This document shows positions 25,599 through 34,758 of a DNA stretch of 64,000 nt, piece after piece; within the stretch, counting starts at the first letter, position 1, and each line of letters starts with the position of its first letter. The translations under genes and the position numbers were made by a program. The notes beneath the pieces were generated by a model. That model was not told the origin of the DNA and did not search any database. It saw only the letters and a program-made list of their open reading frames with translations. Where the stretch lies: contig AP017605.1 of assembly GCA_002356515.1 (NCBI GenBank), forward strand, positions 4,597,001 to 4,661,000, written 5' to 3'. The stretch comes from Mesorhizobium loti (GTDB lineage Bacteria; Pseudomonadota; Alphaproteobacteria; Rhizobiales; Rhizobiaceae).

Positions 25599-28445
25599 TC
25601 ACCACTTCACGCTGATCCCCAGATTGCCCTCGAGGATGCGGCGCTTGTCGCCGCCGAGATTGGTCGTGTAGTCGCCGGTGGCAAAGAGGCTGACCTTGTC
25701 GGTCAGCTTGGCGACCACGCCGCCACCGAACTCGAAGGAGGTCGACCGACCCTCGGTCGAGATGTCGGTGGTGCCGAAATTGACATGACTGGTGCCGCCG
25801 AAATCGTGCCAGATGTTGGCTTTGAGGTAAGGCTGCAGCGCCACGCCGTTGATGATGGTCTCGCCCTGCAGCCGCGCACCCAGCCGGCCGCTGACGCTGA
25901 CGTCGGTGTCGAAGGAAACCGACGAGAAGCGGTCGTTGGTGTCGTCGAGCGACAGATGCTGCCAGACCAGTTGCGCCTGCGGTTCCAGCGTCCAGCCCTG
26001 CGCCAGCGCGATGGGATAGCCGCCTTCCAGCGAAGCGGTGACTCCGCTTCCGCCGACATCGATGCCGATGTCGCGCGACGACGTCGCGTCGCCGCCAAAA
26101 AAGGTGGCCATCAAGACACCGTCAACGTACCAGCCGCCCTGGCCGATGCGTGTCCAGTAACCACCGACGCTGGTGCCGCTGACATCGAGGCTGCCGACGG
26201 ACAGATCGTTCCATCCCAGCGCCTGGCCGCGCACATCGCCCTTCATGCTGGCATAGGCTACGAACAGGCCGGCGCGATCGATCCCGCCTGAGGCGGTCTC
26301 GCGTCCGAACACGTCGAAGCCCGCCTGGAGGCCGAACAGCGTGCCGTCGAAGGAGGGCGACACCGTTCCCGACCAACCCATCTTGGCGTCCTGGCCAAAA
26401 ATGCGGCCCCAGACCGGCGACAGCTCCGGGTCCGACAGCAGGCTTTGCTCACCCCGCCGTTCGTGGAACGTGCCGAGCGTCGTCATCGCCAGGTGCTCGG
26501 CCACCGGCGGCAAGGCCGAATAGACCGGCACCTCGATGCGGTAGAGCGGGATCACGGCTGCCTGCACCGCGGTCGCTCCCGGTGTCGGCGGCGTCGGCTG
26601 GACCGGTGGCGGACCGGGCAGCGTCGGCACCGGCAGCACGGGCGCTGTGGTCGGCACCACCGGCGGAGATGGCGGCGGATCGGCGGGTGGCGCCGGCGGT
26701 GGTGGCGGTGGCGGCTCCGGTTCCGGGTCGCTGGCCTGCACCGGCGGTGTCGGATCGACCGGCGGGGTGTTGATGTCGCCCTCGGTCGGCGGTGGTGTCG
26801 GCGGCAGTTCCGAGGGCGGCGGTGGCGGCGGTTCCGCCGCGGGCGGTACCGGTTCCGGCGGCGGCGTGGGTTCGAGCGCCGGCGGGGCTGCCGCCGGCGT
26901 CGCCGGCGTGGTCAGCGTCGAGCGCAGGTACCAGTTTTCTTCGCTGCCGGCGCTGACGCCGCCCTTGAACAGGTAATATTCGAACGCGCCTGCGGCGACC
27001 GGCGCGTCGAGCGCGAAGGTCGTGGCGCCCGAGGTGGCGCCGTTGATGGACTGGACGACCATGATGCCGTCCTGCGCGGTCGCGGCCCCCGCGCCGCCGA
27101 CATTGACCACTGAAATGCCGGTCGAGCCTGAGGCTGTGCCGCCCGACAGGACCAGCCTGTCGGATGCGGAGGAATCGTCACCGAGTTCGGTCTGGACAAG
27201 CAGCAGGCCACCGGCGCCGACATAATTGCCGGAGATCGTCAGCCGGTCGGTCGCGCCCGTGGTGCCGTTGGTCAGGTCGATCCGCCCGGCATTGGTGACC
27301 TGCGCCAGCTGGCCCGCTGTGAAGGCCTGGATCGCCGCATTGAAGCCGCCGCCATAGAGCGTGCTCGATGCATCGACGCTGAGCGAACCCGTGCCGGTGC
27401 CGCTGTCGCCGAGCACGAGATTGCCGTCGAGCGTCAGCTGTGTGTCGTTGGTGGCGCCGATGCTTTCCCAATTCTGAACCCGGCCGATCCCGTCCAGTTT
27501 GACGTTGTCGAAGGTCAGCGCATCGGTGCCGAGGCCGCCATTTATAGCATCCGTGCCGCCGAGATTGGCGTTGGTGAGGTTGCTAAGCTTGGCGGTATCA
27601 TTGTCGGCGCCGAGATCGACCGCGCCGTAGATGATGCCGCCGCCATTCCAGACGAAACTGTCGGAACCAAAGCTCATCAGTACGTCGCCGCCGACCGTAC
27701 CGCCGGTGATCGTGACGCTGTCATTGCCGCCGCTGACGCTGATGTTGCCACCGATCGTGCCGCCCGACAGGATGATGGTGTCCTGATCGAAGCCGGTGAC
27801 GAGGTTGCGGTCGATAGTGCCGCCGGACATGTTGAAATAGTTCTTGTCGAGCTTCATGTTGACCCGGCCGATGCGGCCGCCGGTCATCACGGCACGATCG
27901 CCATCGTCGAAGAAGTCGACGATGCGCCCGCCTGTCATAGTGAATGTGTCTAGTCCGTCGCCCTGGTTGAGCGATCCGATCTGGCCACCGCTCATGTTGA
28001 AATCGTCGATGCCGGCGCCCTGCTGGACATTGCCGGTGACAGTGCCGCCGCCGATGGTGAAGAAATCGGTGCCGTCGCCCTGGTCGACCGTGCCGGTGAT
28101 GGTGCCGGACTGCATGTTGATGCGGTCCGTGCCGGCGCCGAAGATGACGTTGCCGCTCACCTGCCCGGTGCCGCCGGCGGGAAAGGTCAGCGTATTGTCG
28201 CCGCTGGTATCGGTAAGACTGCCGCCCGAATCGCCGCTGTCGCAGGTGAAGGTGGTATTCGCCGCCGACGGAACCAGCACACAGGCCGCCAAGGCCGCGG
28301 AATTGGGCAGCAACGCAAATGCTGTAGTTGCAAGTAAGCTAATAAACCATGGATGGATTTGCCGCGGGCCTCGCCGCAACAAAGAAATCGAGTCACCAGC
28401 GTATTCCGAACAGCCGTTCGGACGCTGTATTTCAAAATGCCGCAT
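25599..28445 (-). CDS. autotransporter with degenerate beta-helix repeats and Pro-rich linker
   Basis: A 948-residue type V secreted protein. GAGAGGA precedes the ATG. An extended signal peptide runs to about residue 53 (LLATTAFALLPNSAALA). Residues 100-288 hold about nine copies of a repeat near 20 residues with core xDxFxMSGGxIxGxV, likely a beta-helix. A Pro-rich linker spans roughly 535-650. The C-terminal part, about 680-948, is an autotransporter barrel ending in LGISVKW with a terminal aromatic residue. It should display the passenger at the cell surface. Adhesion is a reasonable guess, but no known ligand or protease motif is seen. Confidence 0.88.
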   Translation of the reverse strand: MRHFEIQRPNGCSEYAGDSISLLRRGPRQIHPWFISLLATTAFALLPNSAALAACVLVPSAANTTFTCDSGDSGGSLTDTSGDNTLTFPAGGTGQVSGNVIFGAGTDRINMQSGTITGTVDQGDGTDFFTIGGGTVTGNVQQGAGIDDFNMSGGQIGSLNQGDGLDTFTMTGGRIVDFFDDGDRAVMTGGRIGRVNMKLDKNYFNMSGGTIDRNLVTGFDQDTIILSGGTIGGNISVSGGNDSVTITGGTVGGDVLMSFGSDSFVWNGGGIIYGAVDLGADNDTAKLSNLTNANLGGTDAINGGLGTDALTFDNVKLDGIGRVQNWESIGATNDTQLTLDGNLVLGDSGTGTGSLSVDASSTLYGGGFNAAIQAFTAGQLAQVTNAGRIDLTNGTTGATDRLTISGNYVGAGGLLLVQTELGDDSSASDRLVLSGGTASGSTGISVVNVGGAGAATAQDGIMVVQSINGATSGATTFALDAPVAAGAFEYYLFKGGVSAGSEENWYLRSTLTTPATPAAAPPALEPTPPPEPVPPAAEPPPPPPSELPPTPPPTEGDINTPPVDPTPPVQASDPEPEPPPPPPPAPPADPPPSPPVVPTTAPVLPVPTLPGPPPVQPTPPTPGATAVQAAVIPLYRIEVPVYSALPPVAEHLAMTTLGTFHERRGEQSLLSDPELSPVWGRIFGQDAKMGWSGTVSPSFDGTLFGLQAGFDVFGRETASGGIDRAGLFVAYASMKGDVRGQALGWNDLSVGSLDVSGTSVGGYWTRIGQGGWYVDGVLMATFFGGDATSSRDIGIDVGGSGVTASLEGGYPIALAQGWTLEPQAQLVWQHLSLDDTNDRFSSVSFDTDVSVSGRLGARLQGETIINGVALQPYLKANIWHDFGGTSHVNFGTTDISTEGRSTSFEFGGGVVAKLTDKVSLFATGDYTTNLGGDKRRILEGNLGISVKW
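27582..28148 (-). repeat. tandem 60-bp degenerate coding repeats in the autotransporter passenger
   Basis: This stretch encodes about nine imperfect repeats of 17-21 residues, each with a G-x-D segment, then SGG or TGG, then an Ile/Val pair around G. Examples are FNMSGGQIG, FTMTGGRIV, FNMSGGTID, IILSGGTIG and VTITGGTVG. The fourth and fifth units are shortened. The copies are diverged at the DNA level, so the array is old. Confidence 0.75.
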
Positions 28446-28672
28446 CGCGTCCTCTCTCAGATCGCGATTACAAGCCCTTCGCCGCGCCGCAATGAAGCCA
28501 CAATTCGTTCGATTTTACAAAGCCTAATCTGCATCCCATGGTTGATGAACTGCAAAGGCTACTGGGATAGACCTTATAGAGTGCGCGATTGGCACGTCTG
28601 TGGCCCATGCTTTAAGATCGCCTTGGCCCGAAGGGCCGAGGGGCTTATCCCGGGTCGATCAGAGGATGTTGC

Positions 28673-29995
28673 ATGGGAATCAGGGACACATTCGGCCTGA
28701 CATTTTCAGGCGCCACCGAAGCGGGGTTCACGCCATACAGCCAGGCCGTGCGTGAACTGGCGTGCTTCATCGGCGATCCCGTCGCCTCCGTCGACCGTGC
28801 CATATCGGAGGATCCCGGTTTCGTCATGGCGCATGTCTTCAAGGGCTATCTCTTTGGCCTCGCCACCGAGCGTGACGCGACAGCGGTGGCCAGGGCCTGC
28901 CATGAGGCGGCGCTGCCGCTTGCCGCGACGGCGCGCGAAGCGGCGCATGTCTCAGCCCTCGGCCACCTCGCCAATGGACGCTGGCATGACGCCGCCAGAA
29001 TCCTTGAGGATATCGCCATCGAGACCCCGCTCGACGCCGTGGCGCTGCAGGTCGGGCACCAGATCGACTTCTTCACCGGCAATGCCCGCATGTTGCGCGA
29101 CCGCATCGCCCGCGCCTTGCCGTACTGGCAAAGCGACATGCCGGGATACCACGCCGTCCTCGGCATGCAGGCTTTCGGGCTGGAGGAGATGGGCGACTAT
29201 GCCAGGGCCGAAAAGCTTGGTCGCGCGGCGGTCGAGATCGAGCCGCGCGACGGTTGGGCGCAGCACGCCGTGGCGCATGTCATGGAAATGCAAAGCCGGC
29301 AAAGGGACGGCATTGCCTGGATGCGCGCCAACCCCGAAGCCTGGACAAAGGAGAGTTTCCTGCAGGTGCACAATTGGTGGCATCTGGCGCTGTTTCATTA
29401 CGATCTCGGCGAGATCGACGACGTGTTGGCGCTCTATGACGGACCGATCTATGGCACGCCATCGGCGATGGCGTTGAACATGGTCGATGCGTCGGCCATC
29501 CTGTGGCGGCTGCATCTCGGCGGCGTCGACGTCGGCAACCGCTGGGCCGAGGTCGCCGCCAATTGGCCCAAGGCCGGCCTCGGCGACTACGCCTTCAACG
29601 ATGTGCACGCGATGATGGCCTTCGTCGGCGCCGGCCTCGACGGACCCGCCCTTGCCTTGCTGGAGACGCAGCGCGAGGCGATGCGTGGCAGCGGCGACAA
29701 CGTCGCTTTCACCCGCGATGTCGGCCATCCGCTGACACGGGCGATCAAGGCATTCGGCGAGGGCAAATACACCGAGGCCGTGCAGCTGATCCGGCCGATC
29801 CGGGCGATCGCCAGCCGTTTCGGCGGCAGCCACGCACAGCGCGATGTCATCGACCTGACGCTGATCGAAGCGGCCTTGCGGGCCGGTGACCGCGCGTTTG
29901 CCGGGGCGCTCACGGCGGAGCGTTCGATGGCACGGCCGGACAGTCCGCTGTCGGCGCTGCTTGCACGACGCGCGGCCGATTTTTCAGAGAATTGA
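28673..29995 (+). CDS. TTC38-like tetratricopeptide repeat protein
   Basis: A 440-residue cytoplasmic all-alpha protein. The layout, with SQAVRELACFIGDPVASVDRA near the N-terminus, GYLFGLATERD, HQIDFFTGNARMLRDRI, QAFGLEEMGDYARAEKLG, WAQHAVAHVMEMQ and HNWWHLALFHYDLG, matches the conserved family related to human TTC38. The clustered His/Trp residues (HVMEMQ, HNWWHLAL) are unusual for a pure scaffold and may form a binding pocket. The function of bacterial members is not known. GAGG precedes the ATG, and a terminator-like stem follows the gene. Confidence 0.75.
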   Translation: MGIRDTFGLTFSGATEAGFTPYSQAVRELACFIGDPVASVDRAISEDPGFVMAHVFKGYLFGLATERDATAVARACHEAALPLAATAREAAHVSALGHLANGRWHDAARILEDIAIETPLDAVALQVGHQIDFFTGNARMLRDRIARALPYWQSDMPGYHAVLGMQAFGLEEMGDYARAEKLGRAAVEIEPRDGWAQHAVAHVMEMQSRQRDGIAWMRANPEAWTKESFLQVHNWWHLALFHYDLGEIDDVLALYDGPIYGTPSAMALNMVDASAILWRLHLGGVDVGNRWAEVAANWPKAGLGDYAFNDVHAMMAFVGAGLDGPALALLETQREAMRGSGDNVAFTRDVGHPLTRAIKAFGEGKYTEAVQLIRPIRAIASRFGGSHAQRDVIDLTLIEAALRAGDRAFAGALTAERSMARPDSPLSALLARRAADFSEN

Positions 29996-30015
29996 CCGCA
30001 AGCGGATCTTGCCTT

Positions 30016-30041
30016 AAAAACTGGCTCAGCCAGATTTTTTC
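30016..30041 (+). terminator. stem-loop with T-run after the TTC38-like gene
   Basis: AAAAACTGGCT and AGCCAGATTTTTT form an inverted repeat with a short loop, 20 bases after the stop and followed by six T residues. It is the clearest T-run terminator in this part and would separate the gene from xylB. Confidence 0.55.
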
Positions 30042-30076
30042 GAGATCCGAAAAAAATAATGGCATGGGAGGAAAAC

Positions 30077-31531
30077 ATGTATCTCGGCCTCGACCTGGGC
30101 ACGTCGGGCGTCAAGGCGCTGCTGATCGATGCCGGACAGAATGTCGTCGGCTCCGGCCATGGCGCGCTTGACGTTTCGCGGCCGCATCCCGGCTGGTCCG
30201 AACAGGATCCGTCGCACTGGATACGCGCCTGCGAAGACGCGATCGCCGAACTGAAGGCTTCCCATCCCAGAGAGTTCGCGGCTGTGAAAGGCATCGGCCT
30301 GTCCGGCCAGATGCATGGCGCCACCTTGCTCGATGCGGCCGATCACGTGCTGCGCCCCTGCATCCTGTGGAACGACACGCGCAGCCATGTCGAGGCGGCG
30401 GCACTCGACGCCGATCCGCGCTTTCGCGCGCTCACCGGCAACATCGTTTTCCCTGGCTTCACCGCGCCCAAGCTTGCCTGGGTGAAGAACAACGAGCCCG
30501 CTGTCTTCGCCAAGGTTGCCAAGGTGCTGCTGCCGAAGGATTTCCTGCGGCTTTGGCTCTCCGGCGAGCACATTTCGGAGATGTCGGATTCGGCCGGCAC
30601 GTCCTGGCTCGATGTCGGCAAGCGCCGCTGGTCGCCTGAACTGCTGGCGGCAACATCGCTTGACGAAAAGCAGATGCCGTCTCTGGTCGAGGGGACAGAG
30701 AAGGCCGGCGCGTTGCGCAGCGAATTGGCGTCGAAATGGGGCGTCGAGGCCGGCATCCCGGTTGCCGGCGGTGCCGGCGACAATGCGGCTTCCGCCTGCG
30801 GCATGGGCACCGTCGGCGCCGGCCATGCCTTCGTCTCGCTCGGCACGTCGGGCGTGCTGTTTGCAGCCAACGCGTCCTATCTGCCCAACCCGGCAAGTGC
30901 GGTCCACACCTTCTGCCATGCGCTGCCCGACACCTGGCACCAGATGGGCGTCATCCTGTCAGCGACTGATTCGCTCAACTGGCTGTCGGAGATCACGGGC
31001 AGAGGCGCCGGCGACCTGACATCGGAACTCGGCGACACGCTGAAGGCGCCGACCGGCGTGTCCTTCCTGCCTTACCTCTCTGGCGAGCGCACGCCGCACA
31101 ATGATTCGGCCATTCGGGGTTCCTTCACCGGGTTGGCGCATGAATCGAGCCGTGCGGTGCTGACGCAGGCAGTCCTCGAAGGCGTCGCCTTCGCCTTCCG
31201 CGACAGCCTCGAAGCCTTGAAAACAGCCGGCACCACATTGACGCGCGTCACGGCGATCGGCGGCGGCTCACGCTCGCGCTACTGGCTGAAATCGATCGCC
31301 ACTGCGCTGCAGGTGCCGGTGGACATTCCCGCCGACGGCGATTTCGGCGCCGCCTTCGGTGCTGCCAGGCTCGGCCTGATCGCGGCGACGGGTGCGGATC
31401 CCTTGGCCGTCTGCTCAGCGCCCAGGACGGATGCCACGATCGAACCGGATGCCAAGCTTGGTGGGGCGTATGCGGACGCTTATCAGCGCTACCGGGCGCT
31501 GTATCCGGCGATCAGGGGCGTAACCGCGTGA
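30077..31531 (+). CDS. xylB: xylulokinase
   Basis: A 484-residue FGGY-family kinase. The start at 30077 (MYLGLDLGTSGVKALL) follows GGGAGGA; an in-frame ATG 18 bases earlier lacks such a site. Key blocks: DLGTSGVKA, LSGQMHG, ILWNDTRSH, GGAGDNAASACGMG, and the late AIGGGSRSRYW with the C-terminal GAAFGAARLG. It phosphorylates D-xylulose after XylA. xylA lies 670 bases downstream in the same direction, but a minus-strand gene and a repeat stand between them. Confidence 0.92.
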   Translation: MYLGLDLGTSGVKALLIDAGQNVVGSGHGALDVSRPHPGWSEQDPSHWIRACEDAIAELKASHPREFAAVKGIGLSGQMHGATLLDAADHVLRPCILWNDTRSHVEAAALDADPRFRALTGNIVFPGFTAPKLAWVKNNEPAVFAKVAKVLLPKDFLRLWLSGEHISEMSDSAGTSWLDVGKRRWSPELLAATSLDEKQMPSLVEGTEKAGALRSELASKWGVEAGIPVAGGAGDNAASACGMGTVGAGHAFVSLGTSGVLFAANASYLPNPASAVHTFCHALPDTWHQMGVILSATDSLNWLSEITGRGAGDLTSELGDTLKAPTGVSFLPYLSGERTPHNDSAIRGSFTGLAHESSRAVLTQAVLEGVAFAFRDSLEALKTAGTTLTRVTAIGGGSRSRYWLKSIATALQVPVDIPADGDFGAAFGAARLGLIAATGADPLAVCSAPRTDATIEPDAKLGGAYADAYQRYRALYPAIRGVTA

Positions 31532-31537
31532 GCATGT

Positions 31538-31707
31538 GCGAGGCCCCCCTCTCTGCCCTGCCGGGCATCTCCCCCTCAAGGGGGGAGATTGGCAGTGGGG
31601 GTGCCCCGCTCATTTCTGCAACGCAGGAGATTGGCGAAAGCCGACGCGACATCCGATCTCCCCCCTTGAGGGGGAGATGGCCGGCAGGCCAGAGAGGGGG
31701 GCCTCGC
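31538..31707. repeat. 170-bp palindromic intergenic element, family A copy 1
   Basis: The ends are inverted: GCGAGGCCCCCCTCTCTG at the left and CAGAGAGGGGGGCCTCGC at the right, each followed inward by a CTCCCCCTCAAGGGGG hairpin. The same layout occurs at 42581-42752 and 49941-50110. All three lie just after stop codons. They resemble the RIME-like intergenic elements of rhizobia. Mobility is not shown. Confidence 0.85.
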
Positions 31708-31728
31708 GCCGCCTCTACGAAATTGCCC

Positions 31729-32091
31729 TCACTGCGCCGGCACCTTGTCGAGAAATCCAGTGACGCTCTTCAGGCGCCCGTTCTCGATGATGCCGATGTC
31801 GGTGCCTTCGATGACCGAAGGGACGCCCTCGGGGCCGAGATTCCAGGAGAAGCGGATCTTGTCGGCGAAGCCGTCCGGCGTGCCCTTCAGCGAGAACCGG
31901 AAGCCGGCAAAGCGCTGCTGCACCCCGTCGATGAGCGCCGCGACGCCTTCATGGCCGTCGCCCTGCATCAGCGGATCGCGATAGCTGACGTCTTCGGTGA
32001 AAGCGGCCTTGAGCAATTCCGCACGGCGGCTGGCATCGCTTTCGTTCCAGGCGGTGATGTAGCCCTCGGCGATTTTGTTGAGGTCGGTCAT
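31729..32091 (-). CDS. SnoaL-like/NTF2-fold protein
   Basis: A 120-residue cone-fold protein (IAEGYITAWNESDASRRAELLKAAFTEDVSYRDPL). AAGGAG precedes the ATG. SnoaL-like proteins include polyketide cyclases, isomerases and many small-molecule binders; the Asp in SYRDPL and the Asp-rich tail fit the group but do not fix a reaction. It sits on the opposite strand between xylB and xylA, so it is not part of a simple xyl operon. Confidence 0.75.
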   Translation of the reverse strand: MTDLNKIAEGYITAWNESDASRRAELLKAAFTEDVSYRDPLMQGDGHEGVAALIDGVQQRFAGFRFSLKGTPDGFADKIRFSWNLGPEGVPSVIEGTDIGIIENGRLKSVTGFLDKVPAQ

Positions 32092-32204
32092 GGTCTGTCT
32101 CCTTCGTTGAGTGGCTTTGACACGACCCTTTTCACCCCACGGCAGAGCGAAACCAATTACGCCTGAGGTAATCAGGGCGAACTATTCGAGAGAGGACAGA
32201 AATC

Positions 32205-33530
32205 ATGAGCAGCGGATTTTTCGGCGACATCCAGAAGATCAAATATGAGGGGCCGGATTCGACCAATCCGCTGGCCTACCGCTTCTACAATCCCGACGAG
32301 GTGGTCGCCGGCAAGCGGCTGGAAGACCATCTGCGCTTCGCCGTCGCCTACTGGCACTCCTTCGCCTGGCCGGGCGGCGATCCCTTCGGCGGCCAGACCT
32401 TCGACCGTCCCTGGTTCCCCAAGGCCGGCGGCATCGACACGATGGAACTGGCGAAACTCAAGGCCGATGTCGCGTTCGAGATGTTCTCGCTGCTCGGCGC
32501 ACCCTATTTCTGCTTCCACGACGCCGACGTGCGGCCCGAGGGTAAGGATTTCTCCGAAAGTGCGGCCCGCCTCGACGAGATCGCCGATTACTTTGCCGGC
32601 AAGATGAAGCAGACCGGCGTCAAGCTGCTCTGGGGCACGGCCAACCTGTTCTCCAATCGCCGCTTCATGTCGGGTGCCGCCACCAACCCCGATCCAGACG
32701 TCTTTGCCTATGCGGCCGCGACGGTGAAGAGCTGCATCGACGTCACCAAGCGGCTGAAGGGCGAGAACTACGTGCTGTGGGGCGGGCGCGAGGGCTATGA
32801 GACGCTGCTCAACACCGATCTTGCCCGCGAGCAGGAACAGGCCGGTCGCTTCCTCAGCCTCGTCGTCGACTACAAGCACAAGATCGGCTTCAAGGGCACC
32901 ATCCTGATCGAGCCGAAGCCGCAGGAGCCGACCAAGCATCAGTACGACTATGACGTCGCCACCGTTTACGGCTTCCTCAAGCGCTTCGGCCTGGAGAAGG
33001 AAGTAAAACTCAACATCGAGCAGGGCCATGCGATCCTGGCCGGCCATTCCTTCGAGCACGAACTGGCGCTGGCCAATGCGCTCGGCGTCTTCGGCTCGAT
33101 CGACATGAACCGCAACGACTACCAGTCCGGCTGGGACACCGACCAGTTCCCCAACAACGTGCCGGAAATGGCGCTGGCCTATTACCAGGTCCTGCAGGCC
33201 GGGGGCTTCAAGACCGGCGGCACCAATTTCGACGCCAAGCTGCGCCGCCAGTCGCTCGATCCGCAGGACCTGCTGATCGGCCATATTGGCGGCATGGATT
33301 CTTGCGCGCGCGGCCTCAAGGCGGCGGCGAAGATGGTCGAGGACAAGGCGCTGTCAGGTCCGCTCGCTGAACGCTACGCCGGCTGGAACACGGCGGAAGG
33401 CAAGGCGATGCTGTCGGGCAAGCGCACGCTGGAGGACATTGCCGAGCGCGTGGTGAAGAAGAAGATCGAGCCGCAGCCGCGCTCTGGCCGCCAGGAATTG
33501 CTGGAAAACATCGTCAACCGCTACGTCTGA
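32205..33530 (+). CDS. xylA: xylose isomerase
   Basis: A 441-residue TIM-barrel enzyme of the long (class II) type. The catalytic His is in YFCFHDADV; metal-binding residues are visible in [37 protein letters not shown] and [24 protein letters not shown] precedes the ATG. It converts D-xylose to D-xylulose, which XylB phosphorylates. Neither a xylose importer nor XylR is seen in the window. Confidence 0.96.
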   Translation: MSSGFFGDIQKIKYEGPDSTNPLAYRFYNPDEVVAGKRLEDHLRFAVAYWHSFAWPGGDPFGGQTFDRPWFPKAGGIDTMELAKLKADVAFEMFSLLGAPYFCFHDADVRPEGKDFSESAARLDEIADYFAGKMKQTGVKLLWGTANLFSNRRFMSGAATNPDPDVFAYAAATVKSCIDVTKRLKGENYVLWGGREGYETLLNTDLAREQEQAGRFLSLVVDYKHKIGFKGTILIEPKPQEPTKHQYDYDVATVYGFLKRFGLEKEVKLNIEQGHAILAGHSFEHELALANALGVFGSIDMNRNDYQSGWDTDQFPNNVPEMALAYYQVLQAGGFKTGGTNFDAKLRRQSLDPQDLLIGHIGGMDSCARGLKAAAKMVEDKALSGPLAERYAGWNTAEGKAMLSGKRTLEDIAERVVKKKIEPQPRSGRQELLENIVNRYV

Positions 33531-33558
33531 CGCCGGACTCGCTGATTTGTACCGTTTC

Positions 33559-33590
33559 CCGGGCGGCGGGATGGCCAAACCGTCGCCCGG
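33559..33590 (+). terminator. stem-loop after xylA
   Basis: CCGGGCG (33559-33565) pairs with CGCCCGG (33584-33590), and the inner bases add a further GC pair. It lies about 30 bases after the xylA stop. No T-run follows, so confidence is low. Confidence 0.4.
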
Positions 33591-33732
33591 AACGCCTTTG
33601 CGCACGAGGCGGACCTACAACAAGGTTCTGCCCAGAACTGCCCCTCAATCGCCCCGCTCTTGCCTTCAAACAGCCGTCACGTACCTCGTATAGTGTTGGC
33701 ATGTGGCGGGAAGGAAAGAAGGAGGCGAACAC

Positions 33733-33936
33733 ATGCAGCATGAGCGCGAAATCGACGCCCTGCTCTCTCCTGGCGAGGCCGGATCGATCATCGATCGGCT
33801 GATGGCGCTGCCACATTCGAAGGACAGTGCCCGCAAAGCAAATGAATGGGATCGCGCGGTCGCCGCGCGACTTGAAACAGTGCTGGCCAATAGCATGCGC
33901 TCGCGAATTGTCGGCGAAAGTCGCGACGCCGCCTGA
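33733..33936 (+). CDS. 67-residue protein of unknown function
   Basis: The ATG at 33733 has AAGGAGG upstream at good spacing. The product is small, highly charged and predicted helical (MQHEREIDALLSPGEAGSIIDRLMALPHSKDSARKANEWDRAVAARLETVLANS), with no membrane segment. I do not recognise a family. It precedes an LHPP-like HAD phosphatase gene by 48 bases on the same strand and may be co-transcribed with it. Confidence 0.55.
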   Translation: MQHEREIDALLSPGEAGSIIDRLMALPHSKDSARKANEWDRAVAARLETVLANSMRSRIVGESRDAA

Positions 33937-33984
33937 TAATCCCAATGATTTGACGAACGGAGGCAGTTTCTCCATCCTTCACCC

Positions 33985-34758
33985 ATGATACGCGCGGTGC
34001 TCCTGGATATTCTGGGTGTCATCTATGATGCCGACACCCCGATCGCGGGCGCCGTGGCCGCGGTCGAGCGCCTGCGTCGGGCCGGCTTGCCGCTCCGCTT
34101 TGTCAGCAACACGACACGCACGCCGCGCGAAGCAATGATCGAGCAGCTTGCCGCTCTGGGAATCGAGGTGACCGATGCGGAATTGCTGACGCCGGCCCGT
34201 GCCGCTGTCGAATGGCTGCGCCGCCATGAATGCCGGCCCCATTTGCTCGTCCATCCTGACTTGGAAGCCGAGTTCTCCGGACTGGAGGGCGGGAACGGGT
34301 GTGCTGTCGTCGTCGGCGATGCCGGTGACGCCCTCGACTATGCTGGTCTCAACCGGGCGTTTCGCGAACTTGTTGCCGGCGCCGATTTCGTGGCGCTTGC
34401 CACCAACCGTACCTTCAAGGATGCGGACGGCCTGTTTAGCCTCGACGCCGGCGCGTTTGTTGCGGCGCTCGAATTCGCCAGCCGCCGTCCCCCCGTAGTG
34501 CTCGGCAAGCCGTCGCCGGATTTCTTCCTTTCGGCGCTCGCCGACGTGAACTGCCCGGCGGCCGATGCGGTCATGGTCGGCGACGATGCGGAAAGCGATG
34601 TCGCCGGCGCGCTGCGTGCGGGACTTGGCGCGGCACTGCTCGTTCGGACGGGCAAGTATCGCCCGGGCGATGAAACACGCTTCGATCCGCCCCCGACGGC
34701 GATCGTCCACGATCTCGCCGCTGCGGCGGATTGGATACTCAACCGCGCCGCAGCCTGA
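33985..34758 (+). CDS. HAD-superfamily hydrolase of LHPP type
   Basis: A 257-residue subclass IIA HAD phosphatase. Motif I reads LLDILGVIYD: the nucleophile Asp is kept, but the acid-base Asp two residues on is Leu. Human LHPP has a similar departure (DISG), which is why I compare it with the phospholysine/phosphohistidine/pyrophosphate phosphatase group. Motif II is VSNTTRTP, the motif III Lys is in LGKPSPDFF and motif IV is VMVGDDAESD. The substrate is unknown. Its 3' end overlaps that of the convergent regulator gene by 20 bases. Confidence 0.8.
   Translation: MIRAVLLDILGVIYDADTPIAGAVAAVERLRRAGLPLRFVSNTTRTPREAMIEQLAALGIEVTDAELLTPARAAVEWLRRHECRPHLLVHPDLEAEFSGLEGGNGCAVVVGDAGDALDYAGLNRAFRELVAGADFVALATNRTFKDADGLFSLDAGAFVAALEFASRRPPVVLGKPSPDFFLSALADVNCPAADAVMVGDDAESDVAGALRAGLGAALLVRTGKYRPGDETRFDPPPTAIVHDLAAAADWILNRAAA

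Noticed and set aside
26445..27113. Repetitive GGCGGT-rich DNA that might be taken for a CRISPR or VNTR array
   Set aside because: It is the coding sequence of the Pro-rich linker and adjoining part of the autotransporter read on the opposite strand; there are no spacers or constant repeats.
31528..32166. Plus-strand open frame just after xylB
   Set aside because: It runs through the family A palindrome and antisense to the SnoaL-like gene; no protein family is visible.
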